Of a DNA stretch of 64,000 nt, positions 10,871-22,139 are shown one piece after another. Source of the DNA: Hydractinia symbiolongicarpus (lineage: Eukaryota > Cnidaria > Hydrozoa > Anthoathecata > Hydractiniidae); assembly GCF_029227915.1 (NCBI RefSeq), contig NC_079882.1:31674001-31738000 (forward strand), written 5' to 3'. The notes beneath the pieces are model-generated. The model saw nothing but the letters and a program-made list of their open reading frames with translations. It had not been told where the DNA came from and did not search any database. Position 1 is the stretch's first letter. The number at the start of each line of letters is the position of its first letter. A program made the translations under genes and the position numbers.

Positions 10871-13509
10871 GTTAGCCGGCGATTAAACTTCTTTTATTCA
10901 GCGTCTCATCAAAAATGAAAACAAGTTTGAAGACTTCAAGTCACATGCGTTTTAGTGGTGAAAAAATAACTTAAAAAATCGTTCGGGAAATGAGTTTACT
11001 CCCTGTGTACTTTCTTTGTATACTTTTGACTATACGGGCCAAGCCCGGGATTTACGGGAAATCGCGGGTTTTCGTTTGCCGGCGATTAAACTTCTTTTAT
11101 TCAGTGTCTCATCAAAAATGAAAACATTTTTAAAAACTACAAGTCTCATGCGTTTTAGTGGTGAAAAGATAATTTAAAAAATCGTTTTGGAAATGAGTTT
11201 ACTCACAGGGTACTTTCTTTGCATACATTCGACTATACGGGCCAAGCCCGGGATTTACGGGAAATCACGGGTTTTCGTTTGCCGGCGATTAAACCACTTT
11301 TATTAAGCGTCTCATCAAAAATGAAAACATTTCTGTAAACTACAAGTTTCAAGCGTTTTAGTGGTGAAAAAATAATTTAAAAAATCGTTCGGGAAATAAG
11401 TTTACTCCCTGGGTACTTTCTTTGTATACTTTTGATTATACGGGCCGAGTCCGGATTTTACGTGAAATGGCGGGTTTTCGTTTGCCGGCGATTAAACTTC
11501 TTTTATTCAGCGTCTCATTAAAAATGAAAACATTTTTGAAAACTACAAGTCTCATGCGTTTTAGTGGTGAAAATATAATTTAAAGAATCGTTCGGGAAAT
11601 GAGTTTACACCCTGGGTACTTTCTTTGTATACTCTTGACTTTACAGGCCGAGTCTGGGATTTACGGGAAATGGCAGGTTTTCGTTTGCCGGCGTTTAAAC
11701 TTCTTTTATTCAGCGTCTCATCAAAAATGAAAACAAGTTTGAAGACTACAAGTCTCATCCGTTTTAGTGGTGAAAAAATAATTTAAAAAATCGTTCGGGA
11801 AATAAGTTTACTCCCTGGGTACTTTCTTTGTATACTTTTGATTATACGGGCCGAGTCCGGGTTTTACGGGAAATGGCGGGTTTTCGTTTGCCGGCGATTA
11901 AACTTCTTTTACTCAGCGTCTCATTAAAAATGACAACAATTTTGAAAACTACAAGTCTCATGCGTTTTAGAGGTGAAAAGATAATTTAAAAAATCGTTCG
12001 GGAAATGAGTTTACACCCTGGGTACTTTCTTTGTATACTTTTGACTTTACAGGGCTAGTCTGGGATTTACGGGAAATCGCAGGTTTTCGTTTGCCGGCGT
12101 TTAAACTTCTTTTATTCAGCGTCTCATCAAAAATGAAAACAAGTTTGAAAACTTCAAGTCTCATGCGTTTTAGTGGTGAAAAAATAATTTAAAAAATCGT
12201 TCGGGAAATGAGTTTACTCCCTGTGTACTTTCTTTGTATACTTTTGACTATACGGGCCAAGCCCGGGATTTACGGGAAATCGCGGGTTTTCGTTTGCCGG
12301 CGATTAAACTTCTTTTATTCAGCGTCTCATCAAAAATGAAAACATTTTTGAAAACTACAAGTCTTATGCGTTTTAGTGGTGAAAAAATAATTTAAAAAAT
12401 CGTTCTGGAAATGAGTTTACTCACAGGGTACTTTCTTTGTATACATTCGACTATACGGGCCAAGCCCGGGATTTACGGGAAATCGCAGGTTTTCGTTTGC
12501 CGGCGATTAAACCTCTTTCATTAAGCGTCTCATCAAAAATGAAAACATTTTTGAAAACTACAAGTCTCGTGCGTTTTAGTGGTGAAAAAATAATTTAAAA
12601 AATCGTTCGGGAAATAAGTTTACTTCCTGGGTACTTTCTTTGTATACTTTTGTCTATACGGGCTGAGTCCGGGATTTACGGGAAATGGCGAGTTTTCGTT
12701 TGCCGGCGATTAAACTTCTTTTATTCAGTGTCTCATCAAAAATGAAAACATTTTTAAAAACTACAAGTCTCATGCGTTTTAGTGGTGAAAAGATAATTTA
12801 AAAAATCGTTTTGGAAATGAGTTTACTCACAGGGTACTTTCTTTGTATACATTCGACTATACGGGCCAAGCCCGGGATTTACAGTAAATCACGGGTTTTC
12901 GTTTGCCGGCGATTAAACCACTTTTATTAAGCGTCTCATCAAAAATGAAAACATTTCTGAAAACTACAAGTTTCATGCGTTTTAGTCGTGAAAAAATAAT
13001 TTAAAAAATCGTTCGGGAAATAAGTTTACTCCCTCGGTACTTTCTTTGTATTCTTTTGATTATACGGGCCGAGTCCGGGCTTTACGGGAAATGGCGGGTT
13101 TTTGTTTGCCGGGGATTAAACTTCTTTTATTCAGCGTCTCATTAAAAATGAAAACATTTTTGAAAACTACAAGTCTCATGCGTTTTAGTGGTGAAAATAT
13201 AATTTAAAAAATCGTTCGGGAAATGAGTTTACACCCGGGGTACTTTCTTTGTATACTCTTGACTTTACAGGCCGAGTCTGGGATTTACGGGAAATCGCAG
13301 GTTTTCGTTTGCCGGCGTTTAAACTTCTTTTATTCAGCGTCTCATCAAAAATGAAAACAAGTTTGAAGACTACAAGTCTCATCCGTTTTAGTGGTGAAAA
13401 AATAATTTAAAAAATCGTTCGGGAAATAAGTTTACTCCCTGGGTACTTTCTTTGTATACTTTTGATTATACGGGCCGAGTCCGGGTTTTACGGGAAATGG
13501 CGGGTTTTC
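10871..13509 (+). repeat. Thirteen-monomer HOR (2639 bp), copy 2
   Basis: This is the tandem copy of 8232-10870. One visible private difference is GTATTCTTTT near 13048 where copy 1 has GTATACTTTT near 10409. After 13509 the sequence continues like the four-mer at 7420 and not like another 13-mer. Confidence 0.9.
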
Positions 13510-14321
13510 GTTAGCCGGCGATTAAACTTCTTTTATTCAGCGTCTCATCAAAAATGAAAACATTTTTAAAAACTACAAGTCTCATGCGTTTTAGTGGTGA
13601 AAAGATAATTTAAAAAATCGTTTTGGAAATGAGTTTACTCACAGGGTACTTTCTTTGTATACATTCGACTATACGGGCCAAGCCCGGGATTTACGGGAAA
13701 TCACGGGTTTTCGTTTGCCGGCGATTAAACCACTTTTATTAAGCGTCTCATCAAAAATGAAAACATTTCTGAAAACTACAAGTTTCATGCGTTTAAGTGG
13801 TGAAAAAATAATTTAAAAAATCGTTCGGGAAATAAGTTTACTCCCTGGGTACTTTCTTTGTATAGTTTTGATTATACGGGCCGAGTCCGGGTTTTACGGG
13901 AAATGGCGGGTTTTTGTTTGCCGGGGATTAAACTTTTTTTATTCAGCGTCTCATTAAAAATGAAAACATTTTTGAAAACTACAAGTCTCATGCGTTTTAG
14001 TGGTGAAAATATAATTTAAAAAATCGTTCGGGAAATGAGTTTACACCCGGGGTACTTTCTTTGTATACTCTTGACTTTACAGGCCGAGTCTGGGATTTAC
14101 GGGAAATCGCAGGTTTTCGTTTGCCGGCGTTTAAACTTCTTTTATTCAGCGTCTCATCAAAAATGAAAACAAGTTTGAAGACTACAAGTCTCATCCGTTT
14201 TAGTGGTGAAAAAATAATTTAAAAAATCGTTCGGGAAATAAGTTTACTCCCTGGGTACTTTCTTTGTATACTTTTGATTATACGGGCCGAGTCCGGGTTT
14301 TACGGGAAATGGCGGGTTTTC
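13510..14321 (+). repeat. Four-monomer unit (812 bp), second occurrence
   Basis: This block is bounded by CGTTAGCCGG markers at 13509 and 14321. It has the monomer order of 7420-8231. It carries private changes such as GCGTTTAAGTGG near 13790 and TTTGTATAGTTTTG near 13858. It sits between the second and third 13-mer, so the local order is 4-13-13-4-13. Confidence 0.8.
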
Positions 14322-16400
14322 GTTAGCCGGCGATTGAACTTCTTTTATTCAGCGTCTCATCAAAAATGAAAACAAGTTTGAAGACTTCAAGTCTCATGCG
14401 TTTTAGTGGTGAAAAAATAACTTAAAAAATCGTTCGGGAAATGAGTTTACTCCCTGTGTACTTTCTTTGTATACTTTTGACTATACGGGCCAAGCCCGGG
14501 ATTTACGGGAAATCGCGGGTTTTCGTTTGCCGGCGATTAAACTTCTTTTATTCAGTGTCTCATCAAAAATGAAAACATTTTTAAAAACTACAAGTCTCAT
14601 GCGTTTTAGTGGTGAAAAGATAATTTAAAAAATCGTTTTGGAAATGAGTTTACTCACAGGGTACTTTCTTTGCATACATTCGACTATACGGGCCAAGCCC
14701 GGGATTTACGGGAAATCACGGGTTTTCGTTTGCCGGCGATTAAACCACTTTTATTAAGCGTCTCATCAAAAATGAAAACATTTCTGTAAACTACAAGTTT
14801 CAAGCGTTTTAGTGGTGAAAAAATAATTTAAAAAATCGTTCGGGAAATAAGTTTACTCCCTGGGTACTTTCTTTGTATATTTTTGATTATACGGGCCGAG
14901 TCCGGATTTTACGTGAAATGGCGGGTTTTCGTTTGCCGGCGATTAAACTTCTTTTATTCAGCGTCTCATTAAAAATGAAAACATTTTTGAAAACTACAAG
15001 TCTCATGCGTTTTAGTGGTGAAAATATAATTTAAAAAATCGTTCGGGAAATGAGTTTACACCCTGGGTACTTTCTTTGTATACTCTTGACTTTACAGGCC
15101 GAGTCTGGGATTTACGGGAAATGGCAGGTTTTCGTTTGCCGGCGTTTAAACTTCTTTTATTCAGCGTCTCATCAAAAATGAAAACAAGTTTGAAGACTAC
15201 AAGTCTCATCCGTTTTAGTGGTGAAAAAATAATTTAAAAAATCGTTCGGGAAATAACTTTACTCCCTGGGTACTTTCTTTGTATACTTTTGATTATACGG
15301 GCCGAGTCCGGGTTTTACAGGAAATGGCGGGTTTTCGTTTGCCGGCGATTAAACTTCTTTTACTCAGCGTCTCATTAAAAATGACAACAATTTTGAAAAC
15401 TACAAGTCTCATGCGTTTTAGAGGTGAAAAGATAATTTAAAAAATCGTTCGGGAAATGAGTTTACACCCTGGGTACTTTCTTTGTATACTTTTGACTTTA
15501 CAGGGCTAGTCTGGGATTTACGGGAAATCGCAGGTTTTCGTTTGCCGGCGTTTAAACTTCTTTTATTCAGCGTCTCATCAAAAATGAAAACAAGTTTGAA
15601 AACTTCAAGTCTCATGCGTTTTAGTGGTGAAAAAATAATTTAAAAAATCGTTCGGGAAATGAGTTTACTCCCTGTGTACTTTCTTTGTATACTTTTGACT
15701 ATACGGGCCAAGCCCGGGATTTACGGGAAATCGCGGGTTTTCGTTTGCCGGCGATTAAACTTCTTTTATTCAGCGTCTCATCAAAAATGAAAACATTTTT
15801 AAAAACTACAAGTCTTATGCGTTTTAGTGGTGAAAAAATAATTTAATAAATCGTTCTGGAAATGAGTTTACTTACAGGGTACTTTCTTTGTATACATTCG
15901 ACTATACGGGCCAAGCCCGGGATTTACGGGAAATCGCAGGTTTTCGTTTGCCGGCGATTAAACCTCTTTCATTAAGCGTCTCATCAAAAATGAAAACATT
16001 TTTGAAAACTACAAGTATCGTGCGTTTTAGTGGTGAAAAAATAATTTAAAAAATCGTTCGGGAAATAAGTTTACTCCCTGGGTACTTTCTTTGTATACTT
16101 TTGTCTATACGGGCTGAGTCCAGGATTTACGGGAAATGACGGGTTTTAGTTTGCCAGCGATTAAACTTCTTTTATTCAGTGTCTCATCAAAAATGAAAAC
16201 ATTTTTAAAAACTACAAGTCTCATGCGTTTTAGTGGTGAAAAGTTAATTTAAAAAATCGTTGTGGAAATGACTTTACTCACAGGGTACTTTCTTTGTATA
16301 CATTCGACTATACGGGCCAAGCCCGGGATTTACGGGAAATCACGGGTTTTCGTTTGCCGGCGATTAAAGCACTTTCACTAAGCGTCTCATCAAAAATGAA
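14322..16400 (+). repeat. Third, decayed copy of the 13-monomer HOR
   Basis: This matches 10871 onward at an offset of 3451 (17 x 203, i.e. 13 + 4 monomers). TTTGCATACATTCG near 14670, TTTCTGTAAACTACAAG near 14780 and TTTTACTCAGCG near 15358 recur in order. It has more private changes than the first two copies (GTATATTTTTG near 14875, ACAGGAAATGG near 15316, TTTAATAAATCG near 15842), and the match fades after about 16.4 kb. It is therefore an older or more diverged copy. Confidence 0.75.
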
Positions 16401-17510
16401 AACATTTCTGAAAACTACAAGTCTCATGCGTTTTAGTGGTGGAAAAATAATTTAAAAAATCGTTCGGGAAATGAGTTTACTCCCTGGTTACTTTATTTGT
16501 ATACTTTTGACTATACGGGCCGAGTCCGGGATTTACGGGAAGTCGCAGGTTTTCGTTTGCCGGCGATTAAACTTTTTTTATTCAGCGTCTCATCAAAAAT
16601 GAAAACATTTTTGAAAACTACAAGTCTCATGCGTTTTAGTGGTGAAAAGATAATTTAAAAAATCGTTCGGGGAATGAGTTTACACCATGGGTACTTTCTT
16701 TGTATACTTTTGACTTTACAGGCCGAGTCTGGGATTTACGGGAAATCGCAGGTTTTCGTTTGCCGGCGTTTAAACTTCTTTTATTCAGCGTCTCATCAAA
16801 AATGAAAACAAGTTTGAAGACTACAAGTCTCATCCGTTTTAGTGGTGAAAAAATAATTTAAAAAATCGTTCGGGAAATAAGTTTACTCCCTGGGTACTTT
16901 CTTTGTATACTTTTGATTATACGGGCCGAGTCCGGGTTTTACGGGAAATGGCGGGTTTTCGTTTGCCGGCGATTAAACTTCTTTTATTCAGCGTCTCATT
17001 AAAAATGAAAACATTTTTGAAAACTACAAGTCTCATGCGTTTTAGTGGTGAAAATATAATTTAAAAAATCGTTCGGGAAATGAGTTTACACCCTGGGTAC
17101 TTTCTTTGTATACTTTTGACTTTACAGGGCGAGTCTGGGATTTACGGGAAATCGCAGGTTTTCGTTTGCCGGCGTTTAAACTTCTTTTATTCAGCATCTC
17201 ATCAAAAATGAAAACATTTTTGAAAACTACAAGTCTCATGGGCTTTAGTGGTTAAATAATAATTTAAAAAATCGTTCGGGAAATGAGTTTACTCCCTGTG
17301 TACTTTCTTTGTATACTTTTGACTATACGGGCCAAGCCCGGGATTTACGGGAAATCGCGGGTTTTCGTTTGCCGGCGATTAAACTTCTTTTATTCAGCGT
17401 CTCATCAAAAATGAAAACATTTTTGAAAACTACAAGTCTTATGCGTTTTAGTGGTGAAAAAATAATTTAAAAAATCGTTCTGGAAATGAGTTTACTCACA
17501 GGCTACTTTC
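16401..17510 (+). repeat. Irregular satellite monomers linking two HOR blocks
   Basis: These are ordinary 203-bp monomers with many private substitutions, such as TGGTGGAAAAATAATTT near 16436, CTGGTTACTTTATTTG near 16484, and CATGGGCTTTAGTGGTTAAA near 17237. I could not assign them to a local higher-order unit. Nothing other than satellite is present. Confidence 0.8.
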
Positions 17511-19106
17511 TTTGTTTACATTTGACTATACGGGCCAAGCCCGGGATTTACGGGAAATGGCGGGTTTTCGTTTGCCGGCGATTAAACTTCTTTTATTCAG
17601 TGTCTCATCAAAAATGAAAACATTTCTGAAAACTACAAGTCTCATGCGTTTTAGTGGTGAAAAAAAAATTTAAAAAATTGTTCGGGAAATGAGTTTACTT
17701 CCTGGGTAATTTCTTTGTATACTTTTGATTATACGGGCCGAGTCCGGGGTTTACGGGAAATGGCGGTCGTTTGCCGGCGATTAAACTTCTTTTATTCAGC
17801 CTCTTATCAAAAATGAAAACATTTTTGAAAACTGCAAGTCTCATGCGTTTTAGAGGTGAAAAGATAATTTAAAAAATCGTTCGGGAAATGAGTTTACTCC
17901 CGGGGTACTTTCTTTGTATACTTTTGACTATACGGGCTGAGTCCGGGATTTACGGGAAATGGCGGGTTTTCGTTTGCCGGCGATTAAACTTCTTTTATTC
18001 AGTGTCTCATCAAAAATGAAAACATTTTTAAAAACTACAAGTCTCATGCGTTTTAGTGGTGAAAAGATAATTTAAAAAATCGTTTTGGAAATGAGTTTAC
18101 TCACAGGGTACTTTCTTTGTATACATTCGACTATACGGGCCAAGCCCGGGATTTACGGGAAATCACGGGTTTTCGTTTGCCGGCGATTAAACCACTTTTG
18201 TTAAGCGTCTCATCAAAAATGAAAACATTTCTGAAAACTACAAGTTTCATGCGTTTTAGTGGTGAAAAAAAAATTTAAAAAATCGCTCGGGAAATGAGTT
18301 TACTCCCTGGATACTTTCTTTGTATGCATTCGACTACACGGGCCAAGCCCGGGATTTACGGGAAGTGGCGGGTTTTCGTTTGCAGGCGATTAAATTTCTT
18401 TTATTCAGTGTCTCATCAAAAATGAAAACATTTCTGAAAACTACAAGTCTCATGCGTTTTAGTGGTGAAAAAAAAATTTAAAAAATCGTTCGGGAAATGA
18501 GTTTACTCCCTGGGTAATATCTTTGTATACTTTTGATTATACGGGCCGAGTCCGGGGTTTACGGGCGATCAAACTTCTTTTATTCAGCCTCTTATCAAAA
18601 ATGAAAACATTTTTGAAAACTACAAGTCTCATGCGTTTTAGTGGTGAAAAGATAATTTAAAAAATCGTTCGGGAAATGAGTTTACTCCCGGGGTACTTTC
18701 TTTGTATACTTTTGACTATACGGGCTGAGTCCGGGATTTACGGGAAATGGCGGGTTTTCGTTTGCCGGCGATTAAACTTCTTTTATTCAGTGTCTCATCA
18801 AAAATGAAAACATTTTTAAAAACTACAAGTCTCATTCGTTTTAGTGGTGAAAGGATAATTTAAAAAATCGTTTTGGAAATGAGTTTACTCACAGGGTACT
18901 TTCTTTGTATACTTTTGATTATACGGGCCGAGTCCGGGATTTACGGGAAATCGCAGGTTTTCGTTTGCCGGCGATTAAACTTCTTTTATTCAGCGTCTCA
19001 TCAAAAATGAAAACATTTTTGAAAACTACAAGTCTTATGCGTTTTAGTGGTGAAAAAATAATTTAAAAAATCGTTCTGGAAATGAGTTTACTCACAGGGT
19101 ACTTTC
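17511..19106 (+). repeat. Eight-monomer HOR (1596 bp), copy 1
   Basis: The private TTTGTTTACATTTGAC variant at 17511 recurs at 19107, a spacing of 1596. That is 8 x 203 minus 28, and the shortfall is visible as two scars: one monomer with the 4-bp core deletion (GGCGGTCG near 17763) and one with a 24-bp deletion, where the core collapses to ACGGGCGATCAAAC at 18561. The unit also carries the TTTGCAGGCGATTAAATTTC variant near 18379. Confidence 0.9.
18561..18574 (+). repeat. 24-bp core deletion in a monomer
   Basis: The core reads ACGGGCGATCAAAC where the related full monomers read ACGGGAAATGGCGG...GCGATTAAAC. The deletion removes CGGGAAATGG and the GCCGGC palindrome. It is present only here and at 20157, one HOR unit later. 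Confidence 0.85.
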
Positions 19107-20612
19107 TTTGTTTACATTTGACTATACGGGCCAAGCCCGGGATTTACGGGAAATGGCGGGTTTTCGTTTGCCGGCGATTAAACTTCTTTTATTCAGTGTC
19201 TCATCAAAAATGAAAACATTTCTGAAAACTACAAGTCTCATGCGTTTTAGTGGTGAAAAAAAAATTTAAAAAATCGTTCGGGAAATGAGTTTACTCCCTG
19301 GGTAATTTCTTTGTATACTTTTGATTATACGGGCCGAGTCCGGGGTTTACGGGAAATGGCGGTCGTTTGCCGGCGATTAAACTTCTTTTATTCAGCCTCT
19401 TATCAAAAATGAAAACATTTTTGAAAACTGCAAGTCTCATGCGTTTTAGAGGTGAAAAGATAATTTAAAAAATCGTTCGGGAAATGAGTTTACTCCCGGG
19501 GTACTTTCTTTGTATACTTTTGACTATACGGGCTGAGTCCGGGATTTACGGGAAATGGCGGGTTTTCGTTTGCCGGCGATTAAACTTCTTTTATTCAGTG
19601 TCTCATCAAAAATGAAAACATTTTTAAAAACTACAAGTCTCATGCGTTTTAGTGGTGAAAAGATAATTTAAAAAATCGTTTTGGAAATGAGTTTACTCAC
19701 AGGGTACTTTCTTTGTATACATTCGACTATACGGGCCAAGCCCGGGATTTACGGGAAATCACGGGTTTTCGTTTGCCGGCGATTAAACCACTTTTGTTAA
19801 GCGTCTCATCAAAAATGAAAACATTTCTGAAAACTACAAGTTTCATGCGTTTTAGTGGTGAAAAAAAAATTTAAAAAATCGCTCGGGAAATGAGTTTACT
19901 CCCTGGATACTTTCTTTGTATGCATTCGACTACACGGGCCAAGCCCGGGATTTACGGGAAGTGGCGGGTTTTCGTTTGCAGGCGATTAAATTTCTTTTAT
20001 TCAGTGTCTCATCAATAATGAAAACATTTCTGAAAACTACAAGTCTCATGCGTTTTAATGGTGAAAAAAAAATTTAAAAAATCGTTCGGGAAATGAGTTT
20101 ACTCCCTGGGTAATATCTTTGTATACTTTTGATTATACGGGTCGAGTCCGGGGTTTACGGGCGATCAAACTTCTTTTATTCAGCCTCTTATCAAAAATGA
20201 AAACATTTTTGAAAACTACAAGTCTCATGCGTTTTAGTGGTGAAAAGATAATTTAAAAAATCGTTCGGGAAATGAGTTTACTCCCGGGGTACTTTCTTTG
20301 TATACTTTTGACTATACGGGCTGAGTCCGGGATTTACGGGAAATGGCGGGTTTTCGTTTGCCGGCGATTAAACTTCTTTTATTCAGTGTCTCATCAAAAA
20401 TGAAAACATTTTTAAAAACTACAAGTCTCATTCGTTTTAGTGGTGAAAGGATAATTTAAAAAATCGTTTTGGAAATGAGTTTACTCACAGGGTACTTTCT
20501 TTGTATACTTTTGATTATACGGGCCGAGTCCGGGATTTACGGGAAATCGCAGGTTTTCGTTTGCCGGCGATTAAACTTCTTTTATTCAGCGTCTCATCAA
20601 AAATGAAAACAT
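19107..20612 (+). repeat. Eight-monomer HOR, copy 2 (last part replaced)
   Basis: This matches 17511-19016 at a constant offset of 1596, including the 24-bp deletion at 20157 and the TTTGCAGGCGATTAAATTTC variant near 19975. Near 20612 the copy switches to a different monomer (TTTCTGAAAATTACAAG), so the final part of the unit is not retained. One further TTTGCAGGCG monomer appears at about 20763, in the next block. Confidence 0.85.
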
Positions 20613-22139
20613 TTCTGAAAATTACAAGTTTCATGCGTTTTAGTGGTGAAAAAATAATTTAAAAAATCGTTCGGGAAATGAGTTTACTCCCTGTGTACTT
20701 TCTTTGTATACATTCGACTACACGGGCCAAGCCCGGGATTTACGGGAAGAGGAGGGTTTTCGTTTGCAGGCGATTAAATTTCTTTTATTCAGTGTCTCAT
20801 CAAAAATGAAAACATTTCTGAAAACTACAAGTCTCATGGGCTTTAGTGGTGAAATAACAATTTAAAAAATCGTTCGGGAAATGAGTTTACACCCTGGGTA
20901 CTTTCTTTGTATACTTTTGATTATACGGGCCGAGTCCGGGATTTACGGGAAATCGCAGGTTTTCGTTTGCCGGCGATTAAACTTCTTTTATTCAGCGTCT
21001 CATCAAAAATAAAAACATTTTTGAAAACTGCAAGTCTCATGCGTTTTAGTGGTGAAAAAATAATTTAAAAAATCGTTAGGGAAATGAGTTTACTCCATGG
21101 GTACTTTCTTTGTATACTTTTGATTATACGGGCAGAGTCCGGGGTTTACAGGAAATGGCGGGTTTTCGTTTGCCGGCGATTAAACTTCTTTTATTCAGCG
21201 TCTCATCAAAAATGAAAACATTTTTGAAAACTACAAGTCTCATGCGTTTTAGTGGTGAAAAAATAATTTAAAAAATCTTTCGGGAAATGAGTTTACTCCA
21301 TGGGTACTTTCTTTGTATACTTTTGATTATACGGGCCGAGTCCGGGGTTTACAGGAAATGGCGGGTTTTCGTTTGCCGGCGATTAAACTTCTTTTATTCA
21401 GCGTCTTATCAAAAATGAAAACATTTTTGAAAACTACAAGTCTCATGCGTTTTAGTGGCGAAAAAATAATTTAAAAAATCCTTCGGAAAATGAGTTTACT
21501 CCCTGGGTACTTTCTTTGTATACTTTTGACTATACGGGCCGAGTCCGAGATTTAGGGGAAATCGCTGGTTTTCGTTTGCCGGCGATTAAACCTCTTTTAT
21601 TATACGTCCCATCAAAAATGAAAACATTTTTGAAAACTACAAGTCTCATGCGATTTAGTGGTGAAAAAAAAATTTAAAAAATCGTTCGGGAAATGAGTTT
21701 ACTCCCTGGGTACTTTCTTTGTATACATTCGACTACACGGGCCAAGCCCGAGATTTAGGGGAAACGCTGGTTTTCGTTTGCCGGCGATTAAACCTCTTTC
21801 ATTAAGCGTCTCATCAAAAATGAAAACATTTTTGTAAACTACAAGTCTCATGCGTTTTAGTGGTGAAAAAATAATTTAAAAAATCGTTCGGAAAATGAGT
21901 TTACTCCCTGGGTACTTTCTTTGTATACTTTTGACTATACGGGCCGAGTCCGGGATTTACGGGAAATCGCGGGTTTTCGTTTGCCGGAGATTAAACTTCT
22001 TTTATTCAGCGTCCCATCAAAAATGAAAACATTTTTGAAAACTACAAGTCTCATGCGATTTAGTGGTGAAAAAATAATATCAAAAATTGTTCGGGAAATG
22101 AGTTTACTCCCTGGGTACTTTCTTTGTATACTTTTGACT
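20613..22139 (+). repeat. Irregular satellite monomers, transition zone
   Basis: About seven or eight monomers without a clear higher-order register. Variants typical of the next 25 kb first appear here: GCGTCCCATC in place of GCGTCTCATC (near 21607), ATGCGATTTAGTGG (near 21648), and GATTTAGGGGAAA (near 21551). The zone marks a change from the 'GTCTCATC / GCGTTTTAG' background to the left to the mixed background to the right. Nothing but satellite is present. Confidence 0.75.
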
